DNA of 39,176 bases from Dysgonamonadaceae bacterium (lineage in GTDB: Bacteria > Bacteroidota > Bacteroidia > Bacteroidales > Azobacteroidaceae), in assembly GCA_031289145.1 (NCBI GenBank), contig JAITQA010000005.1:1-39176 (forward strand). The letters run 5' to 3'. Shown piece by piece: positions 17,201 through 25,300 of this stretch. How positions within the stretch are numbered: position 1 is the stretch's first letter; each line of letters opens with the position of its first letter. The position numbers and the translations under genes were made by a program. Below the pieces are notes generated by a model, which worked only from the letters and a program-made list of their open reading frames with translations, had not been told where the DNA came from and searched no databases.

Positions 17201-18968
17201 GCAGAACCGGGAAACACCTCTGGGCGTAAGGTTTGCAGCCCAGGTAAAAGCAGTGGCTGACAACGGCAACGTAAGTTTTGTGGAAGATTCCTTTTCGCAC
17301 ACTAATTTGCTGAAGGTGGCTGATGCAGATGCGGTTACACTTTATATCGCGGGTGCGACGAATTATCCGGGTTTGGCAAACCTGGCGCAAGGTATTACCA
17401 CCGCTTCGGTAGACCCGGAGGCAGCCTGTGCCGAAACGATAGCCAAGGTTTCAAGGAAATCGTACAACCAACTGAAATCGGAGCATATTGCCGATCACCG
17501 GAAATATTTTGACCGTGTTGCATTGGATTTGGGTGGCGTTCCCGCCGATGTGGAAGCATTGCCTACCGACGAGCGTTTGAGTTTGGCGAAAAAAAGCGGT
17601 GCGCCTGATTTGGGATTGGTCGAAAACTATTTTCAGTTTGGACGTTACCTTCTGATCGGTTCTTCGCGTCCGGGTGGCATGCCCGCCAATTTGCAAGGCT
17701 TGTGGGCTTGGCAGATGAATGCACCCTGGAATGCGGATTTCCATACCAATATCAATTTTCAGATGAATTACTGGCCTGTTGAGATAACGAATCTTTCGGA
17801 ATTACACAATCCGCTTTTCGATTTGACGGATATCCTGATAAAACCCGGTGAAAAATCCGCAAAAGTCATATACGGCGCTCGTGGCTGGGTCGTACACCAC
17901 TTGACAGATGCTTGGGGATTTACCGCTCCGGCCGATGGTCCGCAAGGAATATGGCCGATGGGTTCCGCCTGGCTGGCGCAACATCCTTGGGAACATTACA
18001 TTTATACGGGCGATAAAGCGTTTTTGGCTCAGCGTGCTTATCCGATTATGAAGGGAGCCGCCCGTTTCATCATGGATTTTCTGGTCGAAGCGCCTGCCGG
18101 TACGGCTTATGCCGGTAAATTGGTTACCAATCCGTCATATTCCCCGGAGAATGCTTTTATCCTGCCCGATGGACAACACTCGGTGTTCACCTACGGTGCG
18201 ACCATGGATTTGGAGATAATCCATAACTTGCTGACCAATTGTGTTGAGGCTTGCAAAGTGCTGAAAATAGACAAAGAATTTCGCGACGAATGTGAAAAGA
18301 CCCTGAAACGGCTTCCGCTTATCCGTATCAGCGAACAGACCGGTCGTGTCTTGGAATGGGCGGAAGACTACAAGGAAGTAGATACGCATCACAGGCATAC
18401 TTCTCATTTGTTCGGATTACATCCGGGAAATCAGATTACGGTGGTAGGTACCCCGGAATTGGCTGAAGCGGCCCGTAAAACTTTGATAGCCAGAGGAGAT
18501 GATGGAACCGGTTGGGGACTTGCCTGGAAAATCAATATGTGGAATCGTTTGCACGACGGCGATCATGCTTACAAACTTCTATCGGTGTTGTTGAGCAACA
18601 AAACGCTCCCCAACCTGTTTGACGACCATCCGCCCTTCCAGATTGACGGTAATTTCGGTGCAACGGCTGCTATTGCCGAAATGTTGGTGCAAAGTCATTT
18701 ATATACTTCAGACGGCGTCTTTGCTATCCATTTGTTGCCCGCTTTGCCTTCTGCATTTGCTAAAAGCGGTTCTGTAAAGGGTTTACGTGCTCGTGGCGGT
18801 TTCATTCTGGATATCTCCTGGAACAACGGGAAATTGACGGAAGCAACCGTTCAATCTACTTTGGGAGGAAAATTACACCTCCGAAATGGAAATATCAGCA
18901 AAAAATACAATACAAAAAAAGGAGAAATTGTAAAAATCAACGGTGAACTTAAAAAAACGGAAAATTGA
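14241..18968 (+). CDS. four-part secreted enzyme: SGNH esterase, alpha/beta-hydrolase, GH43, GH95
   Basis: 1575 residues, signal peptide 1-23. SGNH part (25-220): nucleophile S34 (GASITEG), GGND block, D194 and H197 (DKIHPEEKG). Alpha/beta-hydrolase part (about 240-480): S333 in GMSRGG and a histidine cluster 455-459. GH43 part (about 485-790): D492 (ADPSAHVW), D614 (MIDPCVF), E662 (FHEAAW), the expected base, pKa modulator and acid. GH95 part (about 795-1570): PLGNGKLGAMVFGG, NLQGLWAWQMNAPWN, E1303 (SPENAF) and D1469 (QIDGNFGA), matching alpha-L-fucosidase/galactosidase residues. Two esterases plus arabinosidase/xylosidase and fucosidase activities would suit an acylated, fucosylated plant-type glycan; that is inference. 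The frame is unbroken. ATG 14250 is an alternative start. It lies 4 bp after the GH43 relic. Confidence 0.88.
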   Translation: MFYMTKKISCFLLILICSITINAKQIKVTCVGASITEGARIKNPKENSYPGQLQSMLGVNYKVENYGVGGTTMLRKGNYPYWNTEAYQKALKSEPDIVFIDLGGNDAKAINRPFYDEMEKDCRDMIRSFKELPTHPRVIVLLPTAFFVSDENEIFDPVSKGQVAPRLQKAAYEEKVEVLDMHPLLIDRPDLIPDKIHPEEKGSEIIAKRLFRQLIFPVDETFDIFKVLDKKQIDYKVGNFAGYESATFTLKSRECKVVKPKKTASNHPWIWRARFFAHEPQTDIALLERGYHLVYCDQAERMGNKQCVEEWDAFYKLLHDGGLNSKVALEGMSRGGVYVFNWAAANPDKVAAVYVDNPLLDIKAMYYGPNGEEKPENEISTGINKNYGITREQIKNFKDSPIDKIDAIVKGGYPMLILCAELDEAAVNSQNTFPFEKKIKENGGDITVILKKGFHHHPHSFPNPVTIVDFIENAYSKNTQNNPFVRDLYTADPSAHVWADGRLYVYPSHDVDPPRGCDLMDRYHVYSTDDMEHWTDHGEILNSGQVPWGRKEGGFMWAPDCAYKNGTYYFYFPHPSGTDWNNTWKIGVATSKNPASGFAVQGYFAGIDSFAMIDPCVFVDDDGQAYFYYGGGSKCKGGKLKENMLELAGPLQDMLGLEDFHEAAWVHKRNGIYYLSYADNARGGNRLQYATGDSPLGPWKSQGVLLDKVSSDTNHGSVVEYKGQSYLFYHNCDISGQGNLRSICFDKLTYNADGTIQKVVQTSGLEASLRKTKISNAWDDRVQLTGKGVKPEGKNVLWYRSPAKIWEEALPLGNGKLGAMVFGGVSDERLQLNENTLWDGYPLDPNNPEGLKALPEVQRLLFEGKNNEAVKLAGQTMMGIPQRVKSYQSLGELWFDTPEKNAGNYVRSLDLSTAVATTKYVSGGVNYTREYFASAIDNVVVVRITADKKNKVNLSLTLRREKDARTGKVSGDTGSILLSGQVNTRDPQNRETPLGVRFAAQVKAVADNGNVSFVEDSFSHTNLLKVADADAVTLYIAGATNYPGLANLAQGITTASVDPEAACAETIAKVSRKSYNQLKSEHIADHRKYFDRVALDLGGVPADVEALPTDERLSLAKKSGAPDLGLVENYFQFGRYLLIGSSRPGGMPANLQGLWAWQMNAPWNADFHTNINFQMNYWPVEITNLSELHNPLFDLTDILIKPGEKSAKVIYGARGWVVHHLTDAWGFTAPADGPQGIWPMGSAWLAQHPWEHYIYTGDKAFLAQRAYPIMKGAARFIMDFLVEAPAGTAYAGKLVTNPSYSPENAFILPDGQHSVFTYGATMDLEIIHNLLTNCVEACKVLKIDKEFRDECEKTLKRLPLIRISEQTGRVLEWAEDYKEVDTHHRHTSHLFGLHPGNQITVVGTPELAEAARKTLIARGDDGTGWGLAWKINMWNRLHDGDHAYKLLSVLLSNKTLPNLFDDHPPFQIDGNFGATAAIAEMLVQSHLYTSDGVFAIHLLPALPSAFAKSGSVKGLRARGGFILDISWNNGKLTEATVQSTLGGKLHLRNGNISKKYNTKKGEIVKINGELKKTEN

Positions 18969-19057
18969 AACGGAAAAATATTGCATGAGAAAGCTGCTTT
19001 TAAATCAATGAAAGTAGAAATAAATAAAAATAGTTTTATTTTTCCATAAATTTTCTG

Positions 19058-19065
19058 TATTTTTG
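19058..19065 (+). promoter_or_regulatory. promoter -7 element of the second regulator
   Basis: TATTTTTG matches TAnnTTTG, 19 bases before ATG 19085. The -33 region is only T-rich (TTTT at about 19034), so strength is uncertain. Confidence 0.45.
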
Positions 19066-19084
19066 TATTTGATTTTTTAAGTTT

Positions 19085-21652
19085 ATGATTTGTTTTAAAT
19101 ATAAAATCCTTTTGTTTTTCAGTGTATTATCTGCTCAATTCGTTTATGCAGATGATATTACAAAAGGATTGTACTTTTATTCGTATGAAGTAAACAAGGA
19201 AAATAGAACTTCCCTACGGATTCCTGTTCCCCAAAATATTTCGTTATATCAGGGATTTACAATAAGTTTTGACCTGATGATCCGGGATGAATTGCAGAAT
19301 TTCGGATATATTTTCCAGATGATAGGAAAAAATAATACAGGTTTGGCTTTAGTCGTCTCCGATTTGCGAGAACCGGAGAAAAATGTCTTGTCGTTAATTA
19401 TTGGAGATAAAGTTCTTATACCGTTCAAAGGCGATGAAATTACCGATTTTGAATTTGACAAATGGAATACAGTAACTATTTCTTTTTCGGAACATGCTAT
19501 TTCCATGTTTGTAAACGGAGTGAAAAAAGAATATCTGGATGACTATGATAATATCAATAAATTTGACATTTATTTTGGTGCAAATGACCATCCTTCTTTA
19601 TACACGACCGAGACTCCTCCGATGATCATCAAAAACATTCGTCTCTTCAATAAAGAAAATAAGGAGATACGATATTGGCCTTTGGATAAACATGGGATAA
19701 ATATTGTGTATGACGAACACAAAAAAGAGGCGGCTTTCGTTTTGAATCCGAAGTGGGAATTGGATAATCATTTGATATGGAAAAAGCAAAAAGAATTTAA
19801 ATTCCTCTCTCATCCACAGATTGCTTTTGACAAAGAACAGGAAAGAATCTTTATCGCCAGTGGTAATGAAATGATGATATACCATATTCGATCCAATAAA
19901 TTAGATACTATTCGAAATATTCAGGGAACAGCTTACCGGAATCGCTCAAATCATGCCATATATAATGGTAATAATCGGAATTTAATTTCATATAATCTTT
20001 CAGAGGATTTATCACTCAATCAATTAACTGAGTTTGATTTCCAGTTGAATAAATGGAATAATACGGACAATACGATACCGAGTACTTATTATTGGCATCA
20101 TGGTAAGGTATTTGTTCCGGAAGATTCTTTACTGGTTACAATAGGTGGATATGGGTATCATAAATACAAAGGGGCGCTGATGAAATATTCTTTTGCGGAG
20201 AAAAAGTGGAAAGAAGTAACGATTTCCCCTGCCATACCCCCTCGTTATTTAGGTAGCACAGGGTATTTGGGTGATGGCAAATTGTTGTATTTTGGTGGAT
20301 ATGGCAATGAATCCGGAGAGCAGGAGAAGCATCCCAGAAACTATTATGACTTATATGAAATTGATCTGTTTACCGATTCCGTTACAAAATTATGGAATAT
20401 GGAATTACCTGTAAATGAAGCCCATTTCACAAATAGTAATTCCATGATAATAGATAAAGAAACCGGCTCTTTTTATCTATTAACCTATTCCAATAAATTA
20501 GATAAAACGAAAATCCAGGCTAAAAAATTCAGTTTGTTGTCTCCGAAATACACCCTTGTCGGCGATACAATTCCCTATATTTTTAGTGATGTCAGATCCT
20601 ATTGCGATTTATTCCTCGGTACGCAATCCAACTCATTGGTTACGATTACGACTCAGACAAAGGAAGATGATACGAGTGAGGTAAAAATTTATACCATCAA
20701 TTATCCGCCGTTAAACAGTGCAGATGTTTTTCAGGCAGAACACAAACGATTGATTCCCATTTATTGGTATTTTTTAGTTGTTGTATTACTATTACCTGTC
20801 TTGTTTTTGTATAGAAAAAAACGGGCGCAAACAAAGAAAAAGAAACCGCTTGTTTTCACACAAGATACAATTACATTTGAAGATGGTAATGATGAAACGG
20901 CTCCGGTTGAAGTTCAAATATCTTCTATTAATTTGTTAGGTGAGTTTTATGTTATTGATGATTCGGGAGTGGATATAACCGGCAATTTCAAACCGATAAC
21001 CATCCAACTGTTTTTGTTATGCCTGCTTTCGTCCATTAAGAATGGGAAAGGGATTTCGTCCGGGGAGCTAAAGGAAATTCTCTGGTATGACAAAGATGAC
21101 GAAAGCGCCCGAAATAACCGGAATGTCAATGTAAGCAAATTGCGTGTTACCTTGAAGAACCTCAAAAATTTTGAGATCAATAAAGACAATAATTTTTGGA
21201 CGGTCACATTTGACAGAGCCGTTTTTTGTGATTATAAGTATGTTTTGGCGCTGATTAAAAAGATAGAAAGTGAAGAAATTATCCGGAAAGAATTGCTGAA
21301 CAAATTGTTAACTATAGCCTCCAAAGGTATTTTATTGCCCAATATACAAATGGAATGGTTGGATAGTTATAAATCGGAATATTCCAACTTAATCATAGAA
21401 AAGTTATTGCAATTTTCAGAATATGAAGAGATTAAGCATGATTTCAGTTTGGTGGTAAAAATAGCGAATGTCATTCTTTTGCACGACAATATAGATGAAG
21501 ATGCGATTGTGAAAAAGTGTTATGCCTTGTATCATTCCGGAAAGAAAGGACAAGCGAAGCAAAATTTTAAGCGATTCACGGAAGATTACAAGAGTATTTT
21601 GGACACGGAATATAAATATACATTTGAGCAGTTCCGGGAAAAATACTTTTAA
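19085..21652 (+). CDS. transmembrane regulator: LamG/kelch-like sensor plus SARP-like DNA-binding domain (copy 2)
   Basis: 855 residues, a full-length paralogue of the 9997 gene with the same order: signal peptide 1-22; LamG-like part (YQGFTISFDLMIRDE); shared motifs YWPLDKH, KWELDNHLIWKKQ and YYWHHGKVF; kelch-like GGYGYHKY and YFGGYGNESG; membrane segment at about 556-576 (WYFLVVVLLLPVLFLY) with a strongly basic stop-transfer; SARP-like winged helix from about 613 (INLLGEFYVIDD, ISSGELKEILWYDKDD, ARNNRNVNVSKLR); BTAD-like helices to the end. The two copies diverge most in the outer part, as expected for receptors of different ligands. It has its own promoter and a 116-bp gap after the GH95 gene. 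It may control the GH95 operon upstream or the GH92-SusC-SusD genes downstream. Confidence 0.75.
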   Translation: MICFKYKILLFFSVLSAQFVYADDITKGLYFYSYEVNKENRTSLRIPVPQNISLYQGFTISFDLMIRDELQNFGYIFQMIGKNNTGLALVVSDLREPEKNVLSLIIGDKVLIPFKGDEITDFEFDKWNTVTISFSEHAISMFVNGVKKEYLDDYDNINKFDIYFGANDHPSLYTTETPPMIIKNIRLFNKENKEIRYWPLDKHGINIVYDEHKKEAAFVLNPKWELDNHLIWKKQKEFKFLSHPQIAFDKEQERIFIASGNEMMIYHIRSNKLDTIRNIQGTAYRNRSNHAIYNGNNRNLISYNLSEDLSLNQLTEFDFQLNKWNNTDNTIPSTYYWHHGKVFVPEDSLLVTIGGYGYHKYKGALMKYSFAEKKWKEVTISPAIPPRYLGSTGYLGDGKLLYFGGYGNESGEQEKHPRNYYDLYEIDLFTDSVTKLWNMELPVNEAHFTNSNSMIIDKETGSFYLLTYSNKLDKTKIQAKKFSLLSPKYTLVGDTIPYIFSDVRSYCDLFLGTQSNSLVTITTQTKEDDTSEVKIYTINYPPLNSADVFQAEHKRLIPIYWYFLVVVLLLPVLFLYRKKRAQTKKKKPLVFTQDTITFEDGNDETAPVEVQISSINLLGEFYVIDDSGVDITGNFKPITIQLFLLCLLSSIKNGKGISSGELKEILWYDKDDESARNNRNVNVSKLRVTLKNLKNFEINKDNNFWTVTFDRAVFCDYKYVLALIKKIESEEIIRKELLNKLLTIASKGILLPNIQMEWLDSYKSEYSNLIIEKLLQFSEYEEIKHDFSLVVKIANVILLHDNIDEDAIVKKCYALYHSGKKGQAKQNFKRFTEDYKSILDTEYKYTFEQFREKYF

Positions 21653-21862
21653 TGCCTTGCTTTTCGGCATTTGGACGAATCCGGATATTCTACGCTTGCG
21701 GTAACAGTACCATGGTATAAATCTACGCTTGGTCAAAGGCATTGACCGATCAGTAGTAAAAACTTCACTGTCGAAACCATATTTTCACCTTATTTTATTA
21801 ACAAAACAACCAAATGTGCGGTTTGAAGTTAAAAATGTGTTTGAAGCGGGAGAACTTGACAT

Positions 21863-21899
21863 AAATTCAACTGTTGCAAAATTTGCAACAGTTGAATTT
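21863..21899. repeat. perfect 37-bp palindrome
   Basis: Arms of 18 bases, AAATTCAACTGTTGCAAA and its exact complement, surround a single central A (21881). It abuts the transposase relic that starts at 21901. No T run follows, so it is more likely a dispersed palindrome or a protein-binding site than a terminator. Confidence 0.75.
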
Positions 21900-21900
21900 G

Positions 21901-22044
21901 AGGGAACACGACAGGTTGTTTTTGGATACGATTCAAAATATTCGGAAAGAACACCATAAAACCGTTAGTTTTGAAGAAGAATACCGGCAGTTTTTAATAG
22001 ATAATGGAATTGAAATTGATGAACGTTATTTTTTGCAAGACTGA
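21901..22044 (+). pseudogene. REP-associated (Y1/IS200-like) transposase, C-terminal relic
   Basis: Frame from 21901 reads LDTIQNIRKEHHKTVSFEE, then EYRQFLIDNGIEIDERYFL, and stops at 22044. This matches the C-terminal tail typical of Bacteroidetes REP-associated tyrosine transposases (IRxxxEHHK, then EEEYxxFL). The HUH catalytic and tyrosine regions are missing, so it is a fragment. It lies directly before three REP-like hairpins, its expected partners. Confidence 0.6.
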
Positions 22045-22048
22045 AGTC

Positions 22049-22133
22049 CTGCCTCGTAGGCAGAGTTTGGCTGCGTGGATGTTTCTCCGCAGGTCGTTGA
22101 CCTGCGGTTATGAAAATGTCGCCTTTCAGGCGA
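22049..22133. repeat. cluster of three REP-like hairpins
   Basis: Three GC-rich hairpins, each with a 3-base loop: CTGCCT-CGT-AGGCAG (22049-22063), CCGCAGGTC-GTT-GACCTGCGG (22087-22107) and TCGCCT-TTC-AGGCGA (22119-22133). Shared geometry and position right after a RAYT relic support a REP/BIME cluster. Confidence 0.65.
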
Positions 22134-22274
22134 AAAGTTTGAAGTCGATATTGAGCATTATTGTATTGAGAAAAAAAATAAAATAAATTAGCGAAGATAT
22201 TTATGCCCAAACTTCAGGCGCAGCGTAGGCTCCAACAATAACAACAATTGTTCAAGGATTTATTGATAATTACG

Positions 22275-22308
22275 AAACCTGGCAGGTTTTTTAAAACCTG
22301 CCAGGTTT
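22275..22308. repeat. 34-bp palindrome beside the heparinase-like gene
   Basis: AAACCTGGCAGGTTTT, TT, then its exact complement. It ends 12 bp past the stop of the minus-strand heparinase-like gene, so it may serve as that gene's terminator. The same core (ACCTGGCAGGT) is a common dispersed palindrome in Bacteroidetes by my recollection; copy number cannot be checked here. Confidence 0.65.
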
Positions 22309-22319
22309 GATTCGGTCTT

Positions 22320-25300
22320 TCACCTTAACTCCCAAACAGCGCCTATTTTCATGTTCTCACCCTTTGTCCGTATGATAAGCGGATAGCAGGATTGAACCGG
22401 TCTTTTTTCAGAGCCTGTGATGGTCTTAATACTTGGATTTGTCGGCGGAATGCCCGAAGCCTCGCCCACAAATACCTCAAACGGAGTAGCCGAATCCACC
22501 GTAAAGCGAATAGTAGCCGTACTTGTTTTTAAAACGAAGGGCTTGTCAAAGATTGCCCGCTTGACATGCTTTATTTGTTGATGGGCAACCGATTCATTCA
22601 GTTCTGCCGACTGAAACAGTCCTTCTATTTGTGGCGCTTCGTTCAATATCAGCACATACTCATAAGTATGCACTGAATCGGAAGTGCATGTAAACTTGTC
22701 ATTTAACACATTCTCTTCAAATGACACCGCCCTGCGCATCTCTACGCCGGGATATGTTTTGGTTGTAAAAGCTTCCAAAGCGTTCGGCCCGGCAACTATC
22801 AGTTCGCCTGTGGCCGGTTTTTGGTCTTTAAAATCGACTGTAACCGTGTTGTGCGAAAGCGTTTTCTTGTACCAATTCAGGTAGTCGGGTACACCATACG
22901 CCGATGTTCCCAAATCGGACACTATTTCCGATTGACCGTTATGTATGGATAGGGATAGTTTATCCGGATGGCCATGTCCGCCTCCCGAAGGGCCGTACTT
23001 CAATACGACGGATTTATTCCCATCCCGCAATATGCCAAACCCCGTTTGCCCCAGTACATAGCTGTTCAAGTCAAATTGTTCCCCCGAATTTTTTATGGCG
23101 ACATTTGTCAACAAAGCCTCCGGTTCGAGCCTGTTTTGTATGCCGTAGCAGGCTTGTAATGTTTTCAAAAACACCGGATTTTTATACCTGACATATCCGG
23201 TCTCATATAGTTTTACATAATCGAGCAATGTTACGCCATACCAGCCATCGTTGTGCGAAGGCAACATCATGTCGCTGTAAGCGCCGTAAATAGGGCCTAA
23301 GAACATGCTTTCGAGTTGTTCGTCATACAAATTATACCCTTTACACCGCACCGCGTCAGCGGTTAACAGCATCGCCCGAAATGGAAAGAAATGGTAATTG
23401 GGCGAGTTCTCATTCCACCATCCATCGCGGTTTACATGGTTTTTCATCATCGTCCTGTAACCGGCTTTAGTGTCCTCGATGGCTGTTTTGATGACTGCAT
23501 CATCATTCAAAACCACGCCAAGAGCCGCCAAACCGCTATTGTTCCAAACCTGCCAATTGCCCCCACCTCCTTTTGTAAGCAGCAGATTGGCTGCTTCACG
23601 GAATAACTGCATTTCGATTTTCTCTATTTCATCCTTTTTCAATACCGGCTTAATTACGCTATATGCACGGCAGGCATCACTGAACCAAACGGCTTCATCC
23701 AGACTTTGCGCATACAGTTTGGCGCAGGTAGGATCTGTCGTACCCATGCCCTTGTCATGAATTTTGTAGTCCGGATATTTACCGGCATAATCCAGCAGCA
23801 TTTCCTTGATGTATCCGGCATATTTGAGGTCATTATTGGCTATATACAAATACGAGCAAGCGACCAGATAGGCTAAATTGCGATTGTGTAATTCGGCGAC
23901 CCAAGCCCAGTTATTCCGTTCATTGCTATAATATTTGTCACAATACCGGCAATAGTGTTTATCCGGACTTTCCCAGTCGAAATCGAAATAGACATTATGC
24001 ACCGGACAAAAAAAGCTATGAATATGACCGGCTTCCTGCACCGGAACAACTAATGAATGTTTTCGCCGTTCAGCCACCTGAATTTTCAGGGAATCTACGA
24101 TGATTTTACCCCATTCCGTCTTTGCCGACAGTCTGATATTCTGAATGTCCTGTGGCGAAAAGAAATAGGTCTCGCCGCTTTGTAGCTGTACCGTTTTTTC
24201 ATCTATTACATTCCAATCACCGCTGTAATAGGCTTTTGTCAATTGCTCCAGCAATTTTTTATCGCCTTTTCTCAGGAATAAATTTTCCAAATCCTTGTAA
24301 ATATAATATTGCAACCAGTAGCCTTTATGGTATTTTTCGCGAACAGAGGAAGCCTGCTTCCATTTGGCATACCATGCGGTATTCAGCTTGTATTGTTCGG
24401 CAATTTGGAGCGCTTCCTGCGCACTGTTCCACATCTCTTCAGACATTCGGGACATTAAATCCGTAAAATCCTTGTACTTAAATTGAGAAATATCTATCAG
24501 TTCGCAACGGTCGTCAATGCCTGATGCTTTCAGGTCGATAGTCGTTTCAAATTCAAAATCCCCGTCCATATCGTATTCGACAGTTTCGAAAAAGCCGTTG
24601 TTGTCTTTGTCGGAATATTTCACGGTGGCAAAGTTTTTCGGATATCTGTCCTGACCCATCCACATTCTGTCCCATCCCTGGTAATACTCGGTATTTTGGT
24701 CAATGCGCCAGCACCCCCATTCCGCGCCATACAAGTGCAAACGTCCGTCGAAGCGGCTTACATACAATTTCCCGCCGCCGGAATTGTCCATATCCCATTC
24801 GCCTCTGTCACCGGCGGCATCCGATTGTTTGTTGTTATCAATGCCTCCGGCGTTCCAGCCCACTTTGAAGGGGTCTCTTGGGTCGTAAAATTCGACGCGC
24901 TCCCAGCGGTTACAATCATCGTCTTCGTCAAAAACAAAATTTACCCGGTTCCATTCGCCCCGTTTAAAAATCAAATCCCATGCAGCGGCATGGTCGGGAT
25001 AAATCAGTTCGGTCAACTGCCGCCAACGCGCATCCATGAAAAATGTATCTGCCTTCGGCAATCCTCTCAGATTGTTTATTTTATGCACCTGATCCATATA
25101 ATTGAATCCTTTCCCTTGAAAGCCGATAGTCATATCGAAATCAAACTCATTTCCCGGAGCATTGTCGTTATCCATGTCGATAGCGACAGATACCCAATCC
25201 GTTTCGCCTTCTAACTGACGGTTTACATAGCTGTTTGACGGCTGGCTTCTATCTTTCACATCGGGAGAGTCGAGCAAGCGGATGGCCATTTCAGACAAGC

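Larger units (their letters stand above)
21653..22319. other. repeat-rich intergenic scar
   Basis: 667 bp with no intact gene. It holds an unassigned 76-codon frame (21729-21959), a perfect 37-bp palindrome, a transposase relic, three short REP-like hairpins and a 34-bp palindrome next to the heparinase-like gene. It reads as a mobile-element graveyard between two transcription units. Confidence 0.65.

Noticed and set aside
14241..18968. Assembly artefact fusing separate genes
   Set aside because: The frame is open throughout, linkers are normal length, and no second signal peptide or internal ribosome site appears at domain borders. It stays a weak possibility.
21729..21959. 76-codon frame after the second regulator
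   Set aside because: It runs through the 37-bp palindrome and into the transposase relic in a different frame, has no signal or family motif, and looks accidental.
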